DNA of 64,000 nucleotides from NCBI RefSeq assembly GCF_016545825.1, contig NC_052612.1, forward strand, positions 46,731,738-46,795,737, read 5' to 3'. Below are positions 47,168 through 59,645 of the stretch, in pieces. The notes below the pieces were generated by a model. That model was given only the letters and a program-made list of their open reading frames with translations. It did not search any database and was not told the DNA's origin. The stretch comes from Eucalyptus grandis (lineage: Eukaryota > Streptophyta > Magnoliopsida > Myrtales > Myrtaceae). Each line of letters opens with the position of its first letter. Position 1 is the stretch's first letter. The position numbers and the translations under genes are program-made.

Positions 47168-47529
47168 TGTTAGAAGAAAGTCGATGGAAGAAACGACTTA
47201 CCTCTTCAATGCACAATAAACAAATCACCCCAAAACAAATGTTGAATCATGAGCAAACGATTGACAAAATGACTTCACGATGGTCCAAATGCAATCACGA
47301 GGATAACATTTAATTTCCACGGCGTTAATGCTGATTGTCTTCAATGAAGAAGAGATAAAACTATCTTTCAAAATGTTCTGTCTACCAACCGCCCAACAGT
47401 TATATCCAAAAGTTATTTATATGACTTCTTTCATACCCTTTCAAAAAGTATCTCTCCATCATAGCATATCAAGATGAATTGGTACGACTTAATCGCACCC
47501 CATCATGGACGTATTCACAAAGTACAACA
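47168..47529 (-). mobile_element. 3' LTR of copia element H
   Basis: 362 bp, minus strand TGTTGTACTTTGTGAATAC ... CTTCTAACA. Clear similarity to 57273-57675. The preceding purine run AAGTGGAAGA (47539-47530, minus) is the polypurine tract. Confidence 0.85.
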
Positions 47530-47539
47530 TCTTCCACTT

Positions 47540-48740
47540 AGACATGATGGGCTTAATAGCGCTCTATCAAAAATCTAAGGCATTCAACATTCATTTACTT
47601 AATAAACAATTCATATTGGCAAAAAAGCTGTGCGACCAATAAGTACATCTGTACTTGAGAGCTCAAATTATGCACCTGTTAGAAATGACATAATGGCTAC
47701 AACCCTAAAAAAGAAATAAACAATTTATGTCCCATAGTGCCCCAGACATATTTTGCTACATCAGTTCAAGTATACCTATCATTTAAAGGCTATACTTAAC
47801 TAATCTCGTAAGACAATATATTTACAATTATATCCAAAATCACATAAAGTGATATAATTGGTCAACTGATAAATACATGTGACAAATATAAAATAACAAT
47901 AGTCTTCCTTCACAATCATGTCTCTCTTCATTTAAGAACAACTGTTTTCCTAGACACATCCCATAAATATATATATATATATATATATATTCATGACTAC
48001 CAGTAACATGCTAAAGTAACAATATTAATCTTTCACTTTGAGAATATAATCATAAATAACATGGGGTGCAAAATGAGATAAATTATAAATTACATCAAGG
48101 GCTCACACAATGAATAAATAGGGATAATTTCACTCACCTTCTCTTGTTGGTCGTATAATACTCATGTTTAGCTCGAGTGATATATCAACTCGCCTTCTAC
48201 AGTGCCCAATTAAGTACTCACATCTAGCATCTTTCAAGCATACATGATTGTGGGACTATCATGTTTGATCTAACCATATAAAAATCACAAACCTCATCTT
48301 GACTCCAATCAAGGCGACGCGTTATTTTATGTACTAAACTTGCTCTTTAGCTTTTATATGTACATAAAGTATCATATCAACGTGCTAACTATAGCACCTA
48401 AGGTGATTGCTCGTGTGAGTGAGTCAATTATTTCTGCTGACTTACTTTCAACAATATATATATATGTGTTTGTGCTAGTCTCATAAGAGATTTGTATTTA
48501 TTAATGAAACATCAAGTCACTAAACAAAACAAGTACAATACATGTATTCACAAATACATAATCCAATGATCCTCAACAATATTACATATCACATTCTACA
48601 TAATCCTAGAGACATTCTATGGGTCAAGAACACATCTCTAGTAACATCCTTCATAAATGGATCAATAACCATACTATTAGTTGAAATGTATTGAATGATC
48701 ATTTCTTTCTACGCTATTATACTTCTAATGAAGTTATTAT
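47540..48740 (-). other. 3' non-coding region of copia element H
   Basis: 1.2 kb between RNase H and the polypurine tract without coding potential. It has TA microsatellites at about 47966-47990 and 48451-48466. Long 3' leaders occur in some copia lineages. Confidence 0.5.
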
Positions 48741-49353
48741 TTATGTTAATGTACTTCGTCCTTCCATAATACTTGAGATCTTCACATAGGCAATGGCTGC
48801 TTGATTATCACAATAAACTATAACTAGTCTTAAAACCTCAGTGACAATGGCTAAATTTTTCAAGAAACATTTTAGCCACACTGCTTCTTGCACTATAGCA
48901 GAGTATGTAATAAATTCTGTCTCCATCATAAATAAGGCCGTGCATGTCTGTTTCTTACTATTCCAATAAATTGCACCTTCATTTAGCAAGAACGCATATC
49001 CAGAAGTTGAGACGCTCATCTAAGTTTCCTCCCCAATCAGCATCTAAATAGCCTAATAAGTGTAAATTATTCTCTTGATAACAAAGTCGATAGTCCATGG
49101 TGCCTTTTAATTGTGCTTGACCAGGATTTGATTGATATTGGCTTACCAATCCTACGACATAACATATGTCAGGTCGAGTACACATCATAGCATACATCAA
49201 ACTTCTGACCGCACTATCATAAAGAACAATTTCCATTTCTTTATTTTCTTTCAAATTTTTAGGACATATCTTAGTACTCAAGCCTTCGTCTTGCATGACA
49301 TGGATATAAATGGGATTATAATGCTGCATATTGAAACACTCAAGAATTTTCAT
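48741..49353 (-). pseudogene. copia H RNase H
   Basis: Two blocks: 49353-48979 with SLMYAMMCTRPDICYVVGLVS and GYLDADWGGNLD, and 49019-48741 with SGYAFLLNEGAIYWNSKKQ, METEFITYS, EAVWLKCFL and CDNQAAIAY. The conserved TEAEY is METEF. A frameshift lies at the overlap near 49000. Confidence 0.85.
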
Positions 49354-50560
49354 TATATCAGACTCTTGTGATAAAGTAAGGAGTTTCCTTTATCAAAATT
49401 TTTTTTTTATCTTAACTCCTAAAATATAAACCTTTTCTCCCATGTCCTTCATTTCAAAATTGGAGGACAACCATTCTTTTATGATGATAACCAAACCCTT
49501 ATCATTTCCAACCAACAGAATATCGTCCTCATAAAGTAATAAAATCACAAATTTATTTTCAGACCGTTTGACTTATAAACAATGATCTTCTTCAATCATC
49601 GTGAACTCGAAAGATGTTATAATTCAATGAAAACCAAGACACCACTTTCTAAATGATTGCTTAAAGCCATATATTGAGCGATGAAGTTTGCAAACTTTAT
49701 GCTCCTAACCTTCAGCTATGAAACCTATTAACTGCTTCATATAAATTTCATCATCTAGTTCTTCATTGAGAAATGTCGTCTTTACATCCATTTGATGTAA
49801 TTCTAGGTCCAAATGTGTAACAATGGTTAGGATAAGGCGTATATAGGTAAACCTTACAACTGATGAAAGTGTTTCGTCATAATCTATACATTTTTGTTGA
49901 TTATAGCCTTTCGCCACGAGACGAGCCTTATACTTTTCAATAGATCCACCCGCCCTTCACTTAATCTTGAAAGCCCATTTGTTTTGCCCTTATTGGCTCA
50001 ATCAAGTCCTAGACGTGGTTTGCCTTTATTGGCTCAATCTCATTTTCCAAAACTTTTTTCCATTCTTCCTTATTAGAGGATGAGAAAGCCTTTTGAACAG
50101 TCTTAAGTTAAGTATTGTCTTACAAAGCAATTATAAATGCTTCCTCTTCAATATCAAAACAACGATGGGGAATATTTTTATAATTATTTTTACGTAACTG
50201 AACTTCTCTAGAATTCAGTTTGCCAAGCGATGCAACCCTCCTACTCGGTCTTGTATGTTGAGGTAAATCTTCATTTCCCTTGATAACATTAGTGGGAGTA
50301 TTATTAGGATCTCCCATCTCATATAATTTGAAGTCCTTATCAATCTTACCTCTACTAGAAAAATTGTTCTCTAAGAACGTGACATCTCGTAACTCCATTT
50401 CGGTTACACTTCCATTAACTTGTTTCTCTATGAACACATACCTTTTCAAGTATTCAAAATATCTTATGAAGATACATTTCTTTCCTTTAGAGCCTAATTT
50501 TTCATATTTATGAGAAGAATTATGAACATAAGCTACTGACTCCCAATGATATAGATTACT
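49354..50560 (-). pseudogene. copia H reverse transcriptase and integrase tail
   Basis: Polymerase: MAKGYNQQKCIDYDETLSSV and LELHQMDVKTTFLNEELDDE (49917-49705), then a broken palm region to 49360. Upstream, 50449-50120 is the linker between integrase and polymerase (RPSRRVASLGKL, CFDIEEEAFIIAL). The catalytic YVDD region is within the stop-rich part near 49500. Confidence 0.8.
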
Positions 50561-50581
50561 TAAGTCTGGTTTCCTACCAGT

Positions 50582-52281
50582 CTATAATTCATATGGGATG
50601 GAAGTGACTGATCTTGAGAGCACACGATTAAGTATATAGGTAATAGTTAATAACACATCTCTCCAATACGAGATAGGTAGATTTGCTTGTGCCATCATAG
50701 ACCTAATTATTTCTAATATGGTTCTATTCCTTCTTTTAGCAACCCCATTTTGTTGCGGAGTACTAGTAATAGTCAATTATCATGCAATTCCATTTTCATC
50801 ACAAAGAGCCTTGAATTACTCAAATAGATACTCACGTTTGCAATTGATCCTTAATGCCTTTATTATTTTGTTCAACTGATTCTCTACCAATGCTATATAT
50901 TGTCTAAAGTAGTTTAATACTTCCGACTTATGGGAGATTAAAAAAACATAACTGAATCGCGTGAAGTCATATATCAAAGTGATGAAATATAAGACTCCAT
51001 GCCTCACCCTCACGTTCAATAGACAACAAATGTCAGAATATATGAGTTACAATGGAAGTTCGGCTCTAGTTTCCTTACCGAATGGTTTTCTAGTTGCTTT
51101 TCCCACTAAACAATGTTTACATACGGGTAAATTAACATTAGTGAATGACCCAAAAAAACCTTCTCTAGCTAAAATTTACCTCATTTGTAACCCAATGTGA
51201 CATAGTCTAGCATGCCAAGTCCTTTCATCAATCTCAACATTATTAGAAGGTGCAATTAAAGAAAAACAACCATCAGCATTAACATTGTACACATCATAGT
51301 CAATGTCTAACATCATAAAATTATTCAATACAAGACCAAAACCAAAATAAACTGTTCCAAATAAAATATCAACACAATCACCATGTAAGTTCAATACATA
51401 ACTTAGGCTAGGAAGAACAATTAAGGAGACCAAGTTTCATCAAATATTTAGAGCATAGAGGACATCATGTAGGAATAGGCTTCGATCACCTCGTAAAATT
51501 AATTTACATGTCTGATACCCTTCATTTCAACTCTTGAGTTATTTTCAACATATATCTATCTTCTTTCAAGCTGTATCCAACAATACTCCAAAAATACTCC
51601 TTGATTTCTAACTACGTGGTCTATTGCTCATGAATATACATTCCACATTAGATGAGATTCAACAAGTATTACAGTGCTAGAAACAAAAGTATTAGTTAAA
51701 GTAATTGAGCAATATGATACATCTTTCGACTCAGTGCATTCACTAGCAAAGTAACCCATCTTGCTATAATTGTAGCACTTCATCTTGGTCTTGTCCTTCT
51801 TCCCACGATGCTTCTTACATTGGAAGGTCTTAGTCCTCTTAGATGTCTAATCAGTCTCATTCCCTTTGTTGTTGAATTAATGGTTCATTTTGCGCTTGAA
51901 GCCTGAAACTTTGCGTGAACTCAATTAAGCAACATAAGTATGGGTTGAGGATCTTGCAGCCTTTAGACATTCATTCTCTAATTCCAAATGACGTGCTATA
52001 TCGTCAAAAGTGACAATATTCTCATTGTGCGTCATGTTTATCTTTATTATACTCCCAATTGTCAGGAAGAGATCTTATAATAGCCTAAACATGATGTTTA
52101 TCAATAAGGGAGTAACCTACCAACTTCAATTCACGAATTATGTTTGACATCTCTAAAAGATGTTGCCTTATTGTCACATTTGTGCGCCTTCGATATGTGT
52201 CAAACTTGATGGTGAGTCTTCTCAACTTAGAGGCAAACATACCTCCAAACTTATCTTTCAAGATAATCCACATACTGAAAG
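50582..52281 (-). pseudogene. copia H core, unit 1: gag, pre-integrase and integrase
   Basis: Read downward: gag piece (52273-52085, MWIILKDKFGGMFASKLRRL), a zinc-knuckle relic near 51760 (CYNYSKMGYFASEC), the pre-integrase domain (51433-51176, TWHARLCHIGLQM) and the integrase core (51019-50582, YFITLIYDFTRFSYVFLI; TPQQNGVAKRRNRTILE; YILNRVLSRSV). The unit continues in frame style into the polymerase, so it is the copy attached to the real 3' half. Confidence 0.8.
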
Positions 52282-53890
52282 CGCACTCCCACTTAGTCTT
52301 GTATGTTGGGGTAAATTTTCATTTCTCTCGACAACATTAGTGGGTGTATTATTAGGATCTTCCATCTCATATAATTGGAAGTCCTTATCAATCTCACATC
52401 TATTAGGAAAATCGTTTTCCAAAAACGTGACATCTCATGACTCCATTTTGGTTACACTTCCATTAGCATATTCACCTATGAACGCGCACATTTTGGAGTG
52501 TTCGGAGTATCTTATAAAGATACATTTCTTCCCTTTAAAGCCTAATTTTTTATATTTATGAGAAGAATCATGAACATAAGTTGCACATCCCCAGAGATGT
52601 AGATTACTAAGATGTAGATTACTTAAGTTTGGTTTCCTACCAGTCTATAATTCATAAGGGTGAAAGTGACTAACTTTAAGAGTACACAATTAAGTAAATA
52701 GGCAACAATAAATAACGCATCTCCCTAATACTAGATAGGTAGATTTGTTTGCGCCGTCATAAACCTAACAATTTTCAATAGGATTTTATTCCTTCTCTCA
52801 GCAACCCCATTTTGTTGCGAAGTGCTAGAAATAGTTAATTGTTGTACAATTCATTTTTCATCACAAAGAGTCTTGAATTACTCAAATAGATACTCATGAC
52901 CGTGATCAATCCTCAATGCTTTTATTGTTTTGTTCAACTAAATCTCTACCAACACTATATATCATTTAAAGTAGTCTAATGCTTCCGACTTATGGGAGAT
53001 CAGAAAAATATGACTAAATTACATGAAGTCATCTATAAAAGTGATAAAATATGAGGCTTCATGCCTCGTCTTCATGTTCAATGGACTACAAATGTCAAAA
53101 TGTATGAGTTGCAATGGAAGTTCAGCTCTAGTTCCTTTATCGAATAGTTTTCTAGTTGTTTTCCTAATAGACAATGTTTTTTTTTTTTTTTTTTTTTTTT
53201 TTGGGTAAAAGGTAAGAATACCTACTAGACAATGTTTACATACGGGTAAATCAACATTAGCGAGTGACCCTAAAAGGCTTTTCTTAACTAAACTTTGCAT
53301 CATTTGTAATCTAACGTGACATAGTCTAGCATGCCAAGTACTTGTATCAATCTCAACATTATTGGAATATGCAATTAAAGAAAAACAACCATCAATATTA
53401 ACATTGTTGGAATATGCAATTAAAGACATCATAGTCAATGTCTAATACTATAAAACCATTTAATACATGACCAGAACCAAAATAAACTGTTCCAAATAAA
53501 ATGTCAACACAAGCACCATGGAAATTCAATACATAACCTAGGCTAAGAAGAACAATTACGGAGACTAAGTTTCGTTGAATATCTAAAGCATAGTAGACAT
53601 CATGTAAGAATAGGCTTCGACCACCTCATAAAATTAATTTACATGTTTATCTTCATATGCTCCCAATTGTCTAAAAGATACCTTATAACAGCCTAAACAT
53701 GTTGTTCATTAGTAAGGGAGTGACCTGCCAACTCCAACTCATGAATCATGTTTAACATCTCTCAAATATGTTGTCTCATTGTCATATTTGTGTGCTTTCA
53801 GTATGTATTAAACTTAATGGTGAGTCCCCTCAACTTAGTGGTAGACATATCTCCAAACTTATCTTTCAAGACAATCCACAAACCCGAAAA
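52282..53890 (-). pseudogene. copia H core, unit 2 (internally deleted)
   Basis: Second copy: gag piece (about 53890-53650), pre-integrase (53438-53290, STWHARLCHVRLQMMQSLV), integrase (53190-52640) and the integrase tail to the junction at about 52282. It lacks about 400-500 bp (zinc knuckle and protease) present in the other units. The break near 53645 joins TTACATGT directly to TTATCTTCATATGC. A poly-T insertion interrupts it at 53177. Confidence 0.75.
53177..53237 (-). mobile_element. very short retroposed poly(A) insertion
   Basis: A T-run (53177-53202) followed by GGGTAAAAGGTAAGAATAC, flanked by near-identical 16-mers (CTAATAGACAATGTTT at 53164, CTACTAGACAATGTTT at 53222). On the minus strand this is about 19 bp plus a poly(A) tail within a target duplication, as left by a severely 5'-truncated LINE or SINE. 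The other two units lack it. Confidence 0.7.
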
Positions 53891-55900
53891 CGCACTCCCA
53901 TTCAATCTTGTATGTTGAGGCAAATCTTTATTTCCCTCGACAACATTAGTGGGTGTATTATCAAGATCTTCCATCTCATATATTTAGAAATCCTTATCAA
54001 TCTCACATCTACTAGAAAATCGTTATTTAAGAACATGATATTTCGTGATTCCATTTCGATTACACTTCCATTAGCGTGTTCACCTATAAACAGGCACCCT
54101 TTGGAGTGTTCAAAATATCTTATAAAGATATATTTCTTCCTTCTATGGCCTAATTTTCTATATTTATGAGAAGAATCATGAACATAAGCGGTACACCCCC
54201 AAGGACGTAGATTACATAACTCTGGTTTCCTACCGGTCCATAATTCATAAGAAGTGGAAGTGATTGACTTTGAGAGCACACATTTCCTCAATACGAGATA
54301 TGTAGATTTGCTTGCGCCATCATAAACAATAATTTCCAATAAGGTTCTATTCATTCTCTCAGCAACCCCATTTTGTTGCGAAGTATCGGAAATAGTTAAT
54401 TGTCATACAAATCTCTTTATATCACAAAGAGCCTTGAATTGCTCAAATAGATACTCACATCTGCGATCAATTCTCAATGCCTTTATTATTTTGTTCAATT
54501 GATTCTCTACCAATGCTATATATCGTCTAAAGCAGTCTAATGCTTCTAACTTATGGAAGATCAAAAAAATATAACTGAATTGTGTGAAGTCATCTATAAA
54601 AGTGATGAAATATGAGGCTCCATGTCTCCCCTTCACGTTAAATAGACCACAAATGTCAGAATGTATGAGTTGCAATGGAAGTTCGGCTCTAGTCCCCTTA
54701 CCGAATGGTTTTCTAGTTGCTTTTCTCACTAAACAATGTTTACATACAGGTAACCAACATTAGCAAGTGACCATAAAAGTTCTTCTCTAGCTAACCTTTG
54801 CATCATTTGTAATCCAATGTGACATAGTCTAACATTCCAAGTACTTGCATCAATCTCATCATAATTAGAAGATGCAATTAAAGAATGACAATCATCAGCA
54901 TTAACATTGTACACATCATAGTCAATGTCTAACACTATAAAATCATTCAATACATGACCAGAACCAAAATAAACTGTTCGAAATAAGATGTCAACACAAT
55001 CACCATGGAAATTCAATACATAACCTAGGCTAAGAAAAGCAACTATGGAGACCAAGTTTCATTGAATATCTAGAGCATAGAGGATATCATGTAAGAATAG
55101 GCTTTGACCACCTTATAAAATTAATTTACATGTCCTGATACCCTTCACTTCAACTCTTGAATTATTTCCAACATATATCCATCTTCTTCCAAATTGTATC
55201 CGACGATATTTCATAAATGCTCATCCATTTCTAGCTACGTGGTCTATTATTCCTGATTCTACATTACACATTAGATGAGATTCAAGAAGCACTACAATGC
55301 TAGAAACAAAAAACATTACTTAAAGTAATGGAGTTAATAGGGTACCTTTTTCGACTCAGTGCATTTAGTAGCAAAGTGACCCATCTTGCCATAATTGTAG
55401 CACTTCATCTTGGCATTATCCTTCTTCCCATCACGCTTCTTACATCGGAAGGTCTAAGCCATTTTAGGTGCTTAATCAATTTCATTCCCTTTGTTATTGA
55501 ATTGATGATTCCTTTTGCGCTTGAAGTCCGAAACTTTGCCCGAATTCAATTAAACAACATAAGTATGGGTAAAGAATCTCTAGCTTCTAGACACTTAACC
55601 TCTAATTCCAAATGACATATTATATTGTCAAAAGTGACAATATTCTCATTGTGCGTCATGTTTATCTTCATATGCTTCCAATTGTCAGGAAGCGACCTTA
55701 TAACAGCTTGAACTTACTGTTCATCAGTAAGGGAGTGACCTGCCGATTTCAGCTCACGAATCATGTTTGACATCTCTCAAAGATGCTGCATTATTGTCAC
55801 ATTTGTGCGTTTTTAGTATGTGTCAAACTTGATTGTGAGTCTCCTCAACTTAATGGAATACATACCTCCAAACTTATATTTCAGTTTCTCACACTTATTA
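53891..55900 (-). pseudogene. copia H core, unit 3 (5'-most)
   Basis: Complete third copy: gag (55900-55620), zinc-knuckle relic CYNYGKMGHFATKC near 55400 (second Cys is Tyr), pre-integrase (55055-54740, STWNVRLCHIGLQMMQRL), integrase (54729-54403, ELPLQLIHSDICGLFN and SYFITFIDDFTQFSYIFLI; then 54354-54170) and the integrase tail to the junction at 53890. It follows the 5' non-coding region, so it carries the element's original gag start. Confidence 0.8.
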
Positions 55901-57255
55901 AGGTCAGTCACAATTGTTTTGGATGCCAAAGCCATAATCAATTGCTATAACACATTGACATAGTAAACGCATAATCAATACTAACATATTTTTAGAGTAA
56001 CACACATATTTAATTTGCAGCAAAGATAAACTAAATTAATGATAATTCAACAACAGGCACAGAAACAAAAGTTCATTATGTTCCCAATCAGCTTCTATTT
56101 ATGATTATTCTACTATCATTAACTAGTTTAATTTGTGCAAATTTTAAGTTCTAGGTGAGAACTCTTTCGAATTCTACTAACTTACAAACTCCCACTAGAA
56201 AAGAATAATTACATTACCTCATGTAATTTCCAAATTTATCTATTAAATAAATAAAAATAACATAACATGATGTGAACCAACGCATAAAATAATCATGCAG
56301 CAACTATAATCAAAAGCGGAATTTAACACATATTGGAAAAATCAAGGATTTCCAACCATTGTTTGAGTTTGCTTGGAACCAAGAAATTGCAAGCACATTA
56401 AACCATATACATGCTATCATTGAACCAAGCTCTACACAGGATATATGCGGTCATTTTCATATAGGCTAGCTTCTTTATATCTAAAACCATAAGAAAATAT
56501 AGGTTGAAAGGAATAAACAATGCACTTATACCCCCAAAATGCGCGTGCTTAGGGTTCCGTACACATTTTTATACCTTTAAAAGCTTAAAGAATGTAAAAT
56601 AACTACTAGAGCACATCGATACAAATCAAACGCCACCAACCACGCATCGATTGCACCTCCAACACGCCTACATGCGCAAGCGAGCCAATACGGCTCTTGG
56701 TCAGTCTGACATGTCCAACTACCGAACTGACTAACCAATCGAAGAGGTTGACCAGTCAACCAATTCAGGTCACTAGGTTAGGTCATCAGTCGGGTCGGAT
56801 CGGGTCACTGGTCGACGAACTGCCGCCAGATAGGGGTGATGTCATTGATGACGTCATTCGATGGTTACCAATTGTTGGCTGATGTCATCAACGATGTTAG
56901 CACTCGTCAGTTCATAGATAAGCACGTGTCACTCACTCGTTGAGCATTCCCAGCACGTAGGGTGCGTCCGATGTCTTCCAGCGGTGCTCGATCCACATTT
57001 AACTTGTCTCGACGAGTACTTTCACCTTATATATTCAAAATTTGATTTTGACCAATAAAATAATTTGAAAAATGGCAAAAATTGTACAAATATACTCGAT
57101 CTCCAAACCCATTCTTCGTCGTGATTCATTTTCGATGATTCATGTTGCAATATCCAAGCAATGAACATCCAAACAATGTAAAGTTCATCCTTTTGATCCC
57201 CATATCAAGCAACAAATGAGAAAATTCGATGGGAAAACAATGCAGAAATCATAAC
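55901..57255 (-). other. 5' non-coding region of copia element H
   Basis: About 1.35 kb between gag and the primer site. No ORF of note. GC-richer part at 56640-56900 with GGTTGACCAGTCAACC and GGTCGGATCGGGTC repeats. Confidence 0.5.
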
Positions 57256-57259
57256 ATAG

Positions 57260-57272
57260 GCTCTGATACCAA
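57260..57272 (-). promoter_or_regulatory. primer binding site of copia H (tRNA-iMet)
   Basis: Minus strand TTGGTATCAGAGCC directly after the LTR end CCAACA. Confidence 0.85.
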
Positions 57273-57675
57273 TGTTGGAAGAAAGTCGGAGGGAGAAATG
57301 ACTTACCTCTTCAATACGCAATAAACAAATCACCTTGGAACGAACGTTGAATCACGAGCGAACAATGGACAAAATGACTTCACAATGGTCTAAATGCAAC
57401 ACAAGGAAAACATTCAATTTCCACAATGTTAATACCGATTGCCTTCTCAAAATAGTAATGGAATGCCTTTTGTTCTTTGATGGAGAGAGGAGAAGAAGAG
57501 AGAAAACTTTCTTTCAAAATGTTCTATTTACCAATAGCCCAACGGCTATCTCTAGAAGTTATTTATATGACTTCTTTCATACCCTTTCAAAGGTTATCTC
57601 TCCATCATAGCATATCAAGAAGAACCGATCCAACTTAATCGCAGCCCATCATGGACGTATTCATAAAGTCCAATA
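57273..57675 (-). mobile_element. 5' LTR of copia element H
   Basis: 403 bp, plus strand TGTTGGAAGAAAGTCGG to AGTCCAATA. Similar to 47168-47529 with an extra segment near 57450-57500 (GGAGAGAGGAGAAGAAG). Confidence 0.85.
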
Positions 57676-59645
57676 CTATATGCTAAATTTTACTATTAAA
57701 TTGCTAATTTGGATGACACATAACAGTTGAGTATATTAATTTTGGGTTTTACCCTATGTTTGTCACGTGTTTATCGGTTTTGTGATTTTCATGGTATTAA
57801 TCTAATTTAATGGAGAGTATATTTGTTATAAATGTACTAGTTTAGGAGATTTTTGCAATAAAAAAGATTAGTTATGAGTAAATTTGTCACAAATATATTA
57901 ATTTAAAGTTTTTGTGTTTAAAAAATTAATTTGGAATAAAATTATTATAAGTATATAAATTTGGGATTTTTCATGGTTAGAAAATTAGTTTGTAATAAAT
58001 TTGTCATATGCGTATTGATTTGGGGTTTTTCGTAATATTAACCCTTGAGTCTATTGTTTAGTAGACCTCACTTCTCTTGGATTTCTCACCACGCGTGCTG
58101 GATGGAGCTGGTGACCCCAATTGAAATTCAAATGATATGATAAAATCGATAGTGCTTCGAAAGGACCAAACTTAGCCGGTGTCTGGTCAAGGGCGATTAG
58201 CTGCCACTCGAGCACGAGGCAGCATTTATTGCGTTTATTATATAATAGACCTCACGCAATGCCGATTTATTATTTAGTGATATATGAGCCAGTGATGCCA
58301 ATCGAAGTTTCGGATGATTAACAATTTCCTCTTCAAAAAGAAGCAAATCACATGACAGCCGTCTGTCCCCTCCGCCCTCTCCCCTTGTTACCTATGCATG
58401 TAAAATTCTTAATTGATTCTCTAAAATGTGAGCCCAAATTCCTTAACGTTAGTGGGTCCCAACCCAACCCCGGGCAAACCCACTTGTAAATTCATATCAT
58501 AACTTATTTCAATCTTTGTAAAATTAGACAATTTTCCAAACCTTCTCAAATCAGTTTTTATTTAGAAAATTGACACAAATGGTTCATAAACTTTGGTTCG
58601 ATTGACCTGATTGTTGAATAATCCTGACACAATGTTTGACTTATAATAAAGTTAGGATGAGGCAGCATCCAAGGAACATCGAGGGTCGTCCCAAGACTGG
58701 ATTAGATGATAGGAAAATCTGTGAATGGCAGAGACGAATCCTCAACTAACGACCCGAATTTTCGATTTTCTTTTCTTGTGATCACACAATTCATCTCTCT
58801 TAATTATCTGGTTCTTTTCCTCGGAGTCTCCCTCTCACTCTTGGCCACACTCTTTTTTTTCTTTGTTTTTTTATTTATATTTCCTTTTCAGCCACCCTGC
58901 GTAACCAACTCTCACACTTTCTCTCTCATATTTCACCCTGAACCTCTCCCTCAATCATTTTGGCTAGCCCATCCTTTCTCTTGCCTTTCTCATTCCAATA
59001 ATTTATGAAGAAATTACGCTCAAGGGTCACCAGAAATACCACACAGATTGATAATGGTGAAGGTTTAGCAGTGAAGGTTTCCCAATGAGTGTGATCCTCT
59101 CTATCTCTCGATTTCCTTCAATGTTACTTCCCTGACGTGCTTAAGATCTCTCAAGGTGAATAATCTTCTAATATGCTACGTCATGTAACACAGCGTGCTA
59201 CGACATAGTAAACGTCCCAGTAGATAATAACATGCAAATGAAATTCATAAAAGATGCTAATGTCGTCAAATGCAAGTAAATACAACTCTAACTTAATAAA
59301 ACGTTAACAGCACTGTGATCCTAAACTATATTCAACACATCTCCCAAATGCGAAATCCCAAATGCCAAAATGTAATGCAAATTTTTTTGTTAGGAGTCAA
59401 ATTCCAACAATGTCAATGGCTTTGATCCCTTAATTTTCGTAAAATATGAATAACAACCATTGAGGCGAAAAATTCATGTGTCAACTTCTAAAAATTGAAT
59501 GATGTAAAAAACCAGAGGCAGAGCAAAGTGATTTGTATGAAAGTAATTCTTTAATTGTCACTCGGTTAGAACTTTTATGATTGATTCGGTGTACTAGATC
59601 TTTGATCAAGGTAAAAAAACATTAACTACTGAAAGGAAAATGTGC
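57676..59645. other. region without recognised genes
   Basis: 57800-58047 is an imperfect tandem of about 58-bp units (AAATTTGTCA...TATTAATTT...GTTTTT) and the inverted partner of 47084-47167. 58050-58340 has two related pieces about 170 bp apart (AATAGACCTCAC; AGC.(A/G)GTGA..CCAAT). A hydrophobic 100-codon frame at 58706-59008 is not supported. The rest is AT-rich sequence. Confidence 0.4.

Larger units (their letters stand above)
47168..57675 (-). mobile_element. Ty1/copia element H with triplicated gag-integrase core
   Basis: 10.5 kb minus-strand element. 3' LTR 47168-47529, long 3' non-coding region (47540-48740), RNase H and reverse transcriptase (48741-50120), then three successive gag-integrase segments (50245-52281, 52282-53890, 53891-55872), a 5' non-coding region (55900-57250), primer site (57260) and 5' LTR (57273-57675). 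Normal copia elements are about 5 kb with one such core. All coding parts carry stops. The flanking five bases (CTGTC and CTATA) do not match, so the target duplication has decayed or was lost. Confidence 0.85.

Noticed and set aside
52160..52561. Plus-strand frames of 133 codons at 52160-52561 and 53768-54169
   Set aside because: Antisense shadows across the two tandem junctions of the copia element; they are alike only because the junctions are alike.
58706..59008. Hydrophobic 100-codon frame that could be a membrane protein
   Set aside because: The hydrophobic run comes from a T-rich tract; no family, exon partner or conserved motif is visible.
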